Of a DNA stretch of 56,915 nt, positions 32,489 through 40,968 are shown piece by piece. The DNA comes from CAYTSW01 sp964440605 (GTDB lineage: Bacteria; Planctomycetota; Phycisphaerae; Phycisphaerales; UBA1924). Each line of letters begins with the position of its first letter. The stretch's first letter is position 1. The notes beneath the pieces are model-generated. The model was not told where the DNA came from. It saw only the letters and a list, made by a program, of their open reading frames with translations, and searched no databases. A program made the position numbers and the translations under genes. The stretch spans positions 1-56,915 of the forward strand of contig CAYTSW010000005.1 of the NCBI GenBank assembly GCA_964440605.1, read 5' to 3'.

Positions 32489-33523
32489 TCAGTCAGGCGG
32501 GTCCGACGGGCGCTGCATGATCGTCGTGGAGTCTGCGTGTTGAACGGGTGGGCTCGGAGAGCGGATAATGTCGCGCAGCGAGCGTGGGCCGAGGCGGATC
32601 GCTCGGCTGATGCGCAGGCCGTCGACCGTCGCTGAGGCCATCCCAAGAATCAGAAAGAGGCTGGAGACAAGGATCAGCAGAGAGCCGACGCGATCGAGCA
32701 CGAACGCCGGCGTGCTGGTGGTGCTGAGGCTCGCCAGGCGCAGCCCGTCGCCGATCACACCAAGAAGAGCCGCCCCGGCCATCGCCAGCAGGGTCTGACG
32801 ATCCACCCGGCCCGTCCGGAGCACGAGCGTTCGGCGGACGAGCTCCCGCGCGTTCGGGCGGAATCCCAGATAGACCACCGCCATCGACGCCCCGAGACCG
32901 ATCCGCCACCACAGACGCTCCGGCGTCGGTGTGCCCGAGAGATACGGCGCGGGCAGCAACGCGTCGATCTGCCCGATCTGGTCGATCGCCAACAGGATGG
33001 GCAGGTACGCCAGCAGCGACGCGACCGCTGCAAACGAGGCGATCTGCCGCGTCGCCCGGGTCGGCGCCACCAGCCCGACCATGCTCAGCCCGGACAGCAC
33101 GGCGAAGAGCATCCCGGCCTCGAGCAACCAGACCGGCACGCCGACATCCCACCCCGCCGAAGTGGCCATCGATCCCGCGCGGTCCGCGGCCAGCAGCAGC
33201 ATGCCGACCAGCCCCGTCGCCGCCCAGGCAACGACGCAGACCGCGGTCAGTTTGGGCGATCGCATCGGCGCCAGGGCGTCGGCAAGAGGATCGACGAGGT
33301 GCAGGATCGAGGCCCGGACCGCGGTGCCGCACTCGGGGCAGAGGTCGCGGATGGACAGGCCCTGCAACTCGTAGCCGCAGGTCACGCAGGGGAGCGAGCC
33401 CGAGAGCAGGGCGGGGCTGACTCCGGAGCGGTCGGCGCGCGGAAGGGTCGAACCGTCCGACGGCGTGGGCGAATCTCCTGGAGCGGGCGGGGCTCCGTGT
33501 TCGTCGTCCGAGCGTGGGCTCAT
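32489..33523 (-). CDS. Multi-pass membrane protein with N-terminal zinc ribbon
   Basis: A 344-residue protein. After a disordered Pro/Ser/Asp-rich start, a zinc ribbon reads CVTCGYELQGL then CPECGTAV (about residues 46-70). Six to seven hydrophobic helices follow, for example LTAVCVVAWAATGLVGMLLL and SLLILVSSLFLILGMAS. This layout, CxxCGYxLxGL-CPECG plus membrane helices, is common in planctomycete genomes and has no assigned role. It is upstream of groEL2 on the same strand with a 224-bp gap and is divergent from the MoxR gene. Confidence 0.75.
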   Translation of the reverse strand: MSPRSDDEHGAPPAPGDSPTPSDGSTLPRADRSGVSPALLSGSLPCVTCGYELQGLSIRDLCPECGTAVRASILHLVDPLADALAPMRSPKLTAVCVVAWAATGLVGMLLLAADRAGSMATSAGWDVGVPVWLLEAGMLFAVLSGLSMVGLVAPTRATRQIASFAAVASLLAYLPILLAIDQIGQIDALLPAPYLSGTPTPERLWWRIGLGASMAVVYLGFRPNARELVRRTLVLRTGRVDRQTLLAMAGAALLGVIGDGLRLASLSTTSTPAFVLDRVGSLLILVSSLFLILGMASATVDGLRISRAIRLGPRSLRDIIRSPSPPVQHADSTTIMQRPSDPPD

Positions 33524-33609
33524 GGGCGTGCGCCGAGTGTACGGCCATCCGCGCCCCGGGCCTTACAACCTTCCGTGCGACCCGCTCGCACTCCGTACAC
33601 TGCCCATCA

Positions 33610-34599
33610 ATGGCCGACCACGCTCCTCACGCCCCGCGCAACGCCACGCCCGCCGCGCCGTCGGCCCCGCCCATCGAGGCGATCGCGACGCTCCGCAATA
33701 ACATCCGCGAGGTCTTTCTGGGCCACCCCGAGGTCGTCGACCAGTTGCTCGTCTGCCTCCTCGCCCGCGGGCACGCGCTGATCGAAGACGTCCCGGGCGT
33801 CGGCAAGACCGTGCTCGCGACCGCGCTGGCCCGCAGCCTCGACTGCACCTTCAGCCGCATCCAGCTCACGCCCGACCTGCTGCCGGCGGACGTGCTGGGC
33901 GTGTCGGTGTTCGATCGGAACACCGCGACGTTCGATTTCAAACGTGGGCCCATCTTCGCGAACATCGTGCTCGCCGACGAAATCAACCGCACGACGCCGC
34001 GCACGCAGAGCGCGCTGCTCGAGTCGATGAACGAGGCGACGGTGTCGGTCGAAGGGCGTGCGATCGCGCTGGGTCGGCCCTTCATGGTGATCGCGACGCA
34101 GAACCCGTACGACTTCGAGGGCACCTACCCGCTGCCCGAGAACCAACTCGACCGCTTCCTTATGCAGCTCGCGCTGGGTTACCCGAGCAGCAAAGAGGAG
34201 GTGCGTGTGCTGGAGCTGCGCCCCCACGACCAGCGCCTGCCCGCGCTCGAGCCAGTGATGACCGCCGAGGACGTCGTCGCCCTGCAGAGCAGCGTCGACG
34301 ACGTGCGCATCGATCGGACGCTGCTGGAGTACATCGTTCGCCTGGCCGAGGCGACGCGCACGCACGATGACCTGCACCTGGGCCTCTCCACCCGCGCCGC
34401 GCTCGCGCTGGCGCAGGCCGCCCGCGCCACGGCGTTGCTCAACGACCGCGACTACGCCACGCCCGAGGATGTCTACACGAATGTCCTGTCCGTTGGCGCT
34501 CACCGCGTCCTGAGCGCCTCGCGACACGCCACGCACGACGCGATGGCCAACCGGCACATCCTCGAGGATGTGCTGCGTACCGTTCCCAGCCCGGCGTGA
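33610..34599 (+). CDS. MoxR-family AAA+ ATPase
   Basis: A 329-residue AAA+ protein; MoxR proteins act as chaperones in maturing enzyme or membrane complexes. Walker A is EDVPGVGKT, Walker B is IVLADEINRTTPRTQSALLE (with DEINR typical of MoxR), and sensor 1 is VIATQNPYDFEGTYPLPENQ. LDRFLMQLALGYP and the C-terminal lid with LSTRAALALAQAA complete it. Start ATG 33610 is chosen because upstream codons are antisense to the divergent promoter; no strong ribosome site is seen. The usual companions (DUF58 and VWA proteins) do not follow; instead there is a repeat-rich gap. Confidence 0.94.
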   Translation: MADHAPHAPRNATPAAPSAPPIEAIATLRNNIREVFLGHPEVVDQLLVCLLARGHALIEDVPGVGKTVLATALARSLDCTFSRIQLTPDLLPADVLGVSVFDRNTATFDFKRGPIFANIVLADEINRTTPRTQSALLESMNEATVSVEGRAIALGRPFMVIATQNPYDFEGTYPLPENQLDRFLMQLALGYPSSKEEVRVLELRPHDQRLPALEPVMTAEDVVALQSSVDDVRIDRTLLEYIVRLAEATRTHDDLHLGLSTRAALALAQAARATALLNDRDYATPEDVYTNVLSVGAHRVLSASRHATHDAMANRHILEDVLRTVPSPA

Positions 34600-34621
34600 C
34601 GCCCGCTGACAGGGTGATCAA

Positions 34622-34764
34622 GGGTGCCACTGACCTCGGCTCTGCGAGGTCAGCGCTCCGCGTCCGCCATGACGTCGACGTCGAAACACCAGAGGCACTG
34701 ACCCGCAGAGCCGGGTCAGTGGCACCCACAGCACCGACCCGCAGAGCCGAGGTCAGTGGCACCC
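34622..34764. repeat. Three tandem palindromic repeats of the CTGACCTC/GAGGTCAG family
   Basis: Three related units lie in the 200-bp gap between moxR-like and CDGSH genes: 34622-34653 (GGTGCCACTGACCTCGG then GAGGTCAGC), 34694-34727 (GGCACTGACCCGCAGAGCC then GGGTCAGTGGCACCC) and 34731-34764 (GCACCGACCCGCAGAGCCG then AGGTCAGTGGCACCC). Each is an inverted repeat with a short loop. The same unit occurs once at 21954. Spacing is irregular, so this is not a CRISPR array. Confidence 0.7.
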
Positions 34765-34799
34765 GACGACGCGAACTTCACACTGCCAGGGAAACCGAC

Positions 34800-35006
34800 A
34801 TGGCCCGACTCATCCGCCTCACCGCAACCGAGCCCGTGCGCATCGATCCGCAAGACAAGCCCGTCTTCGTCTGCGCCTGTGGGCTGTCGCAGAACATGCC
34901 CTTCTGCGACGGATCGCACAAGACCGCCCGCAACGAGCCCGAGGGCGGCCTGTGTGTCTACGACAAAGACCGCAAAGAGATCGTCGACACCCGCGACGAC
35001 GTGTGA
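34800..35006 (+). CDS. CDGSH iron-sulfur domain protein
   Basis: A 68-residue protein with one CDGSH motif: CACGLSQNMPFCDGSH supplies the three Cys and one His ligands of a 2Fe-2S cluster. The preceding IDPQDKPVFVCACG and the single-domain length fit the bacterial type, used in redox or cluster transfer. I start at ATG 34800 (MARLIRLTAT) with AGGGAAA upstream; the longer frame covers the repeats. It is convergent with ppc, with 12 bp between stops. Confidence 0.9.
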   Translation: MARLIRLTATEPVRIDPQDKPVFVCACGLSQNMPFCDGSHKTARNEPEGGLCVYDKDRKEIVDTRDDV

Positions 35007-35018
35007 GCTCGGGAGCGG

Positions 35019-37751
35019 TCAGCCCGTCGATTGCATCGCCGCCGCGATGCCGTTGATGCTCGCGAACACGAGCGGCGCGAGGTTGGCTCGTCGCTCGTCG
35101 GTGCCGGCTTCCCGGTCGCGCCGGAGAAGTTCGATCTGCGCGAGGTTGAGCACGTCGGTCCAGGGGTTGCGCCGCTCGATGGCCTCGTCGATGATCATGG
35201 CGTGGGCCAACAGGTGATCGCGTCCGGTGATCGCCAAGAGCTGCGTCCTGGTGCGCTCGTACTCGGCGTGGATGGTCTGGAGCACCGCTTCGCCGTCCGG
35301 CCCTTCGAGCGCATAGCGGCGGGCGATGGGCATGCGCGCGCGGGCGAGTTCCTGGGCCGCATTGTTGAAGACGGTCTGGACGAAGCCGCCGGCGCGCGCT
35401 GCAGCGCTGAGTGCGTCGCGCTGGGCGTTGTCGAGAGTTTCGATCGCCGTTCCAAGCCCGTACCACCCGGGCGCGAGCACGCGCATCTGGATCCACGCGA
35501 AGCCCCACGGGATGGCGCGCAGTTTGTCGAAGGTGAGCGCGCCGCCCTTGGCGCGCGAAACCGGACGGCTGGCGATCGGCAATCCGCCGATCCGCCGCAC
35601 CGGGCTCGCGTCGAGGAACCATGGCCAGAACCGCTCATCGTCGATCAGCCCGCGGTACGCCTCCATCGCCCGCCTGGCCATGCCTTCGAGCGTCGAGTTC
35701 ACCTCCTCGTCCTCATGGGGTGCTTCTTCTCCCGAGGCGACCAGGAGCGAGGCGTGCACGATCTGCTCGAGGTGGCGCCGCGCGATGTCGGGCAGCGCGT
35801 AGCGGAAGGAAATCACCTCGCCCTGCTCCGTGAACCGCAGCGTGCCTGAGCGGGCTTTCCTGGGCGACGCGAGGATGGCCCGCCCGGCGCGCCCGCCCCC
35901 GCGACCGACCGTGCCGCCCCTCCCGTGGAAGAAACGCACGCGCACGCCGGCTTCTCGGGCCACCTCCGCGAGCTGCGCCTGCGCGCGCTGGAGCGAGACG
36001 TTCGCCATCAGGAACCCGCCGTCTTTGTTCGAGTCGGAGTAGCCCAGCATGATCTCCTGCGTCACGGGGCCTGCCGTGCCCTCGGCTTCCCACGACGACT
36101 CGAGCACGGCCCGGTACGTCTCGTCCGCGAGCAGCTCGCGCATGAGCTCTGCCGACCGGCCCAGGTCGTCGACCGTTTCGAACAGCGGCACCGCCTGCAC
36201 CGGGCACCGCACCAGCCCCGTCTCCCCGTCGCGCGTCAGCACGCCGGCCTCCTTGAAGAGCACCAGCAACTCGAGCAGGTCGCTCTTCTCGTGCGTCATC
36301 GAAACGACATACGCTCGTACCGCGCCGGGATCACGCTCGATCGCCTCGCGGACGACGCCCAACGTGTCCATCACCTCGCGCGTCTGGTGGCTGAGGCTCT
36401 GGCCCGCGTGCACCAGCGGGCGCGGCTGTAGCAGCTCTTTCCTGAGCACCTCCATGCGCGTCGCCTCGTCCATCGAGGCGTACGCCTGCGTCACGCCCGC
36501 GAGGCGGAACAGCTCGTCGACCGCGGCTTCGTGCACCTGTGAGTGCTGGCGGATGTCGACCGCTGCCAGGCGCAGGCCGAAGACGCGCGCGCGCACGATC
36601 GCGTGCGCGAGCCGCCCGCCATTGGCGACGCGCCCGAGCCCTGCGCCCGCGATCGCGCGTCGGATCATCGAGAGGTCGTCGAGCAGCGCCGCGGAGGTAT
36701 ACGTCGCATCGCGCTTGACGCGTCCCCTCATCTGCATGAGCCGCAGGCGCACGGGCTCGAACGCGCGGTGTTCGCGCTCCCCGGCGTCGTCGAACCACGC
36801 GTCGCCGTCGCGCTCGATCGCCTCTTCGAGCTCCGGTCCCAGTGCCGTTCGCCGCGTGCTGAGGCTGAGCTCGTCCTGGAGGGCCTTGAGCTCGGCGTCC
36901 CATCGCTCGATCGCGGTAGCGCGGAGCATCTCGATTGCACGTCGGGTGACGTCGTGGGTCACCTTCGGGTTGCCGTCGCGGTCGCCCCCGATCCACGTGC
37001 GATACCGCAGGATGGCGGGCACGTCCGCGACGGTCAGAGGCTCGTCGCCTTCGGGCCAAGTGTTGCGGGCCGCGATCGCGACGTCCTCGGCGAGCTCGGT
37101 GACGGCGGACCAGATGGACTCGGAGAGGTAGTAGATCCCGTTACGGATCTCGTCATCGACGTCCAGCCGCCGGGCGCGTACGTCGTCTGAGAGCAACAGC
37201 AGCGAGACGAAACGGTCGAGGCGGTCGGCCTGCTGGGTCACGCTGCGCCCACGCCGCTCGCTCCGCAACACGCGCGTCAGCTCGGCGATCTCCACCTGCT
37301 TGGTCAGGATGGTGCGCCGGCGCGTCTCGGTCGGGTGAGCGGTCAGTGTCGGCTCCACGTCGAGTTCGTCGAGCAGCGATACGAAGCGATCGGCTCCCCA
37401 GCCGGCGTGGGCGAGCGTCTGCGCAGCGGCGGCCAGCGACTCGCGCCGCGGAGCCGTGGCGCTCTCGCTCAGCTCGCGCTCGCGGATCTTCTCCACGATC
37501 GTCACCTGCTCGGCGATGTTGAGCAAGTGAAAACGGACCGTGATCGTGCGCACAACGCCGGCGATCTCCTCGTCGGACATGCCCGCGAGGCGCACCGCCG
37601 CCCGTTCGCGGGCGTCATGGGTCATCGCGTCGCCGGCTTCGCGGCAGAGCGTCTCGAGCTCGCCCGCGACTCGGAACGCTTCGCGCATCGGGCCGCCCGA
37701 CGCGCAGTGCTCGAGCGTGCGTTCGAGTTGGTCCTGAACTTGCTTGAGCAT
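35019..37751 (-). CDS. ppc: Phosphoenolpyruvate carboxylase
   Basis: A 910-residue enzyme making oxaloacetate from PEP and bicarbonate to refill the TCA cycle. Both catalytic signatures are intact: TLTAHPTETRRRTIL with the active histidine, and MLGYSDSNKDGG. The mobile-loop FFHGRGGTVGRGGG is also intact. The C-terminal LLAITGRDHLL and LAQIELLRRDRE also match. The C-terminus is shortened: it ends with FASINGIAAAMQSTG, close to the family's NTG end, where the terminal Gly is essential. Length is normal. It is followed 26 bp upstream by the pump gene stop on the same strand. Confidence 0.97.
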   Translation of the reverse strand: MLKQVQDQLERTLEHCASGGPMREAFRVAGELETLCREAGDAMTHDARERAAVRLAGMSDEEIAGVVRTITVRFHLLNIAEQVTIVEKIRERELSESATAPRRESLAAAAQTLAHAGWGADRFVSLLDELDVEPTLTAHPTETRRRTILTKQVEIAELTRVLRSERRGRSVTQQADRLDRFVSLLLLSDDVRARRLDVDDEIRNGIYYLSESIWSAVTELAEDVAIAARNTWPEGDEPLTVADVPAILRYRTWIGGDRDGNPKVTHDVTRRAIEMLRATAIERWDAELKALQDELSLSTRRTALGPELEEAIERDGDAWFDDAGEREHRAFEPVRLRLMQMRGRVKRDATYTSAALLDDLSMIRRAIAGAGLGRVANGGRLAHAIVRARVFGLRLAAVDIRQHSQVHEAAVDELFRLAGVTQAYASMDEATRMEVLRKELLQPRPLVHAGQSLSHQTREVMDTLGVVREAIERDPGAVRAYVVSMTHEKSDLLELLVLFKEAGVLTRDGETGLVRCPVQAVPLFETVDDLGRSAELMRELLADETYRAVLESSWEAEGTAGPVTQEIMLGYSDSNKDGGFLMANVSLQRAQAQLAEVAREAGVRVRFFHGRGGTVGRGGGRAGRAILASPRKARSGTLRFTEQGEVISFRYALPDIARRHLEQIVHASLLVASGEEAPHEDEEVNSTLEGMARRAMEAYRGLIDDERFWPWFLDASPVRRIGGLPIASRPVSRAKGGALTFDKLRAIPWGFAWIQMRVLAPGWYGLGTAIETLDNAQRDALSAAARAGGFVQTVFNNAAQELARARMPIARRYALEGPDGEAVLQTIHAEYERTRTQLLAITGRDHLLAHAMIIDEAIERRNPWTDVLNLAQIELLRRDREAGTDERRANLAPLVFASINGIAAAMQSTG

Positions 37752-37777
37752 CGCGGCGTCCTCGGGTGCGGCGTCGG

Positions 37778-40700
37778 TCAGGCGGGGCCCGTCGCCCGAT
37801 CATTGTCGCTGGAGGTCGCCCGTCGTGTGGAGCCGTCCGATTCCGCGTCGTTTGGTTGGTTTTGTTTGGCGGGACGTCCGAGGAGCAGGCGCACGAGCCC
37901 GTACATCGTCGGGATGAAGAACGTCCCGGCCACGACGACAAGGATCATCCCGCCGACGACCGCCGTGCCGATCATTTGACGCCCCTCGGCGCCGGCGCCG
38001 CTTGCGAAGAGCAGGGGGCTCGTGCCGAGCACGAAGGCGAAGCTCGTCATCAGGATGGGGCGGAAGCGCAGGCGCGCGGCCTCGGCGGCGGCCTCCTTCA
38101 TCGGCGTGCCGCTCTTGCGCACCTGCTCGGCAAACTCCACGATGAGGATCGCGTTCTTCGACGCCAGAGCGATCAGCAGCACCAGACCGATCTGCGTGAA
38201 GATCGTCGAGGGAAAGTCACGCGACCACGTCAACGCCAGCGCCCCGATCACGCCCACCGGCACCGTCGCCATGATCGCCAGCGGCGTCACCCACGACTCG
38301 TATTGCGCCGCGAGGAACAGAAACGCCATCACCACCGCGAACGCCAGCGCGTAGAGCGCGGCGTTACCTGCCTGCTTCTGCTGGTACGCCACGCCCGTCC
38401 ACTCCCAGCCGAAGCCGTCCGGCAGGATCCGACGGGCGAGGCTCTCCATCTCTTCCAACGCGACGCCGGTGCTGACACCCGGCGCGGCATTGCCCGTGAT
38501 CGAGGCGGCGGGGTAGACGTTGTAGCGGAAGATCGTTGCCGGCCCGGTCGTCAGCCGCGCCGTCGCCAGCGTGCTCAGCGGGAGCACGTCCCCCTCATTG
38601 TTGCGCACTTCGAGGTTGAGCACATCGTCGATGCTCTGGCGGTAGGGATGATCCGCCTGCGCGCGCACCTGGTAGACGCGACCGAAGATGTTGAAGTCGT
38701 TCACGTACGCCGAGCCGAGCTGCGTCTGAAGCGTGCCGAAGAGCACGTCCAGCGGCACACCGAGTTGCTTGGCCTTTGTGCGGTCGATCTCGACGAACAC
38801 CTGCGGCACGCGGGCGCTGAAGTTCGAGAACAGGCCGGTCAGGTCTTCGTTCTGATTGCCCTCCTGCGCCAGCGAGCGCGCGGCTTCGTCCAACGCTTCG
38901 TAGCCCTGGCCCTCGCGGTCCTGCACCTCCATCTGAAACCCGCCCGCCTGCCCGAGCCCGCGGATCGATGGCGGTATGAAGGGGAAGACGTTGGCCTCGA
39001 GAATGCCGCCGAACCTGCCGCGCAGCGCGCCGACGATCGAATCGATCGATGTCTCTTTCGTCGTCCGCTGCTCCCAGGGCTCGAGGATCACGACCAGCGT
39101 GCCGACCGAAGGCTGGTTCGCGTTCGTCAGCAGCGAAAACCCGCCAATCGTTACCACGCCATCGACGCCCTCCGTGTCGAGGACCATCCGTTCCGCGCGG
39201 CTGAGGACATCGTCCGTGCGTGCGAGCTTCGCGGCATCAGGAAGCTGTACGTTCACGAAGAAGTAGCTCTGGTCCTCCTGCGGCAGGAAGCCGCTGGGCA
39301 CGCGCGTCCAGAGGAACCACACGCCCACCGCCATCGCGATCAGCACGACGCCCGAGATGAACGTCACGCGCAGCGCGCGCTTGACCGCCCACAGGTACGA
39401 CGAGCGTGCGCCGTCCAGCGCCTTATTGAACCAGCGGAAGGGCAGCGCGGGCTTCTTCTCGCGCTTGCGCAGCAGGATGCCGCAGAGCGCCGGGCTGAGT
39501 GTCAGCGCGTTGACGCTCGAGAAGACCGTCGCAACCGAGAGCGTGATGCCGAACTCGCGGAAGAGCTCGCCCGAGATGCCCGGGATGAACAGCGTCGGCA
39601 CGAAGACCGCGAGCAGGACGAGCGTCGTCGCGACGACGGGCCCGGTGATCTCGCGCATCGACTGGAAGGCGGCGTCCCTCGGGCTCTTGTCCTCTTCGTT
39701 GATGATCCGCGCGGTGTTCTCCACCACCACGATCGCGTCGTCGACAACGATGCCGATCGCCAGCACGAGACCGAAGAGCGTCAGCACGTTGAGGCTCAAT
39801 CCGAGCGCCAGCAGCACCGCGAACGTCGCGACCAGCGATACCGGGATGGCGGCTCCGGGGATCAGCGTCGCCCGCCAGTCCTGGAGGAAGACGAAGACCG
39901 TGACAAAGACCAAGCCCGCCGCGATCAGCAGTGTGATGACGACCTGGCGGATCGAGGAGGAGACGAAGTTGGTGAAGTCGAAAAAGACCACGGTGTCCAT
40001 GCCCGGCGGAAAGTCCTCGCGCAGTTCGTCGAGCGTGTCGCGTACGCCCTGGGCGACCTCGAGCGCGTTGGAGCCGGGGAGCTGGTAGATGCCCGTCACG
40101 GGCGCGGGTTGGCCGTTGAAGCGCCCGAACTGGTCGTACGTGCGGGCGCCGAGCTCGACGCGGGCGACGTCCTCGAGACGAACCGTCGCCTTGCCGCGCT
40201 CGACCTTGAGGATGATCTCTTCGAACTGCTCGACGGTGCTCAGCCGCCCAAGCGTCCGGAGCGTGAGCTGGAAGCCGGCGTCTGCATCGGTCGGCTCGGC
40301 GCCGATGCGTCCCGCGGCGACCTGCACGTTCTGCTCGCGCAGCGCCGCCGTGACGTCGGCGGTGGTCAGATTGCGTGCCGCGAGCTTCTCCGGGTCGAGC
40401 CAGATCCGCATCGCGAAGTCCTTGGCGCCGAAGACTTGCACGTTCCCCACGCCAGGCACGCGCGACAGGGCGTCGCGCATGTTGATCGTCACGTAGTTGC
40501 TCAGGAAGAGCTGGTCGTACCGCCCGTCGGGCGAGTACGGCGCGAGCACCATCAGCAGGCTCGTGGACTGCTTGCGCGTCACCACGCCCTGCCGGCGTAC
40601 GTCCTCAGGAAGGCGAGGCTCTGCAAACGCCACTCGGTTCTGCACGCGCACCGACGCCAGGTCCAGGTCCGTGCCCAGCTCAAAGGTGATGGTGAGGCTG

Positions 40701-40966
40701 TACGAGCCGTCGTCGGAGCTGACCGAGCCCATGTAGAGCATGCCCTCGACGCCGTTGACCTCCTGCTCGATCGGAGCAGCGACCGTGTCGGCGACGGTCG
40801 CGGCGCTGGCGCCGGGGTACGTCGCGGTCACCTGCACGGTGGGCGGCGCGACCTGCGGGTACTGCTCGATCGCCATCTGCGGGATCGACACCGCGCCCGC
40901 GATCACCATGATGATCGCGACGACCGCCGCGAAGACCGGCCTGCGGATGAAGAAGGCGCTCAACAC
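37778..40966 (-). CDS. RND multidrug efflux pump, inner-membrane subunit (HAE1/AcrB type)
   Basis: A 1062-residue proton-driven pump with twelve membrane helices and two large periplasmic loops. The N-terminus SAFFIRRPVFAAVVAIIMVI is typical. The proton relay GIVVDDAIVVVEN is in helix 4 and the matching lysine in ASKNAILIVEF. The porter domain starts YPQVAPPTVQVTATYPGAS. It exports hydrophobic or amphipathic compounds through a tripartite complex with the adaptor encoded just upstream. It starts at GTG 40966, two bases after the adaptor stop, with GAGGG upstream. No TolC-like gene is present, so a channel must come from elsewhere. The C-terminal 40 residues are a hydrophilic extension. Confidence 0.96.
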   Translation of the reverse strand: MLSAFFIRRPVFAAVVAIIMVIAGAVSIPQMAIEQYPQVAPPTVQVTATYPGASAATVADTVAAPIEQEVNGVEGMLYMGSVSSDDGSYSLTITFELGTDLDLASVRVQNRVAFAEPRLPEDVRRQGVVTRKQSTSLLMVLAPYSPDGRYDQLFLSNYVTINMRDALSRVPGVGNVQVFGAKDFAMRIWLDPEKLAARNLTTADVTAALREQNVQVAAGRIGAEPTDADAGFQLTLRTLGRLSTVEQFEEIILKVERGKATVRLEDVARVELGARTYDQFGRFNGQPAPVTGIYQLPGSNALEVAQGVRDTLDELREDFPPGMDTVVFFDFTNFVSSSIRQVVITLLIAAGLVFVTVFVFLQDWRATLIPGAAIPVSLVATFAVLLALGLSLNVLTLFGLVLAIGIVVDDAIVVVENTARIINEEDKSPRDAAFQSMREITGPVVATTLVLLAVFVPTLFIPGISGELFREFGITLSVATVFSSVNALTLSPALCGILLRKREKKPALPFRWFNKALDGARSSYLWAVKRALRVTFISGVVLIAMAVGVWFLWTRVPSGFLPQEDQSYFFVNVQLPDAAKLARTDDVLSRAERMVLDTEGVDGVVTIGGFSLLTNANQPSVGTLVVILEPWEQRTTKETSIDSIVGALRGRFGGILEANVFPFIPPSIRGLGQAGGFQMEVQDREGQGYEALDEAARSLAQEGNQNEDLTGLFSNFSARVPQVFVEIDRTKAKQLGVPLDVLFGTLQTQLGSAYVNDFNIFGRVYQVRAQADHPYRQSIDDVLNLEVRNNEGDVLPLSTLATARLTTGPATIFRYNVYPAASITGNAAPGVSTGVALEEMESLARRILPDGFGWEWTGVAYQQKQAGNAALYALAFAVVMAFLFLAAQYESWVTPLAIMATVPVGVIGALALTWSRDFPSTIFTQIGLVLLIALASKNAILIVEFAEQVRKSGTPMKEAAAEAARLRFRPILMTSFAFVLGTSPLLFASGAGAEGRQMIGTAVVGGMILVVVAGTFFIPTMYGLVRLLLGRPAKQNQPNDAESDGSTRRATSSDNDRATGPA

Positions 40967-40968
40967 CC

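Noticed and set aside
34622..34764. CRISPR array
   Set aside because: Only three imperfect copies with irregular spacing, each a hairpin in itself, and no cas genes nearby.
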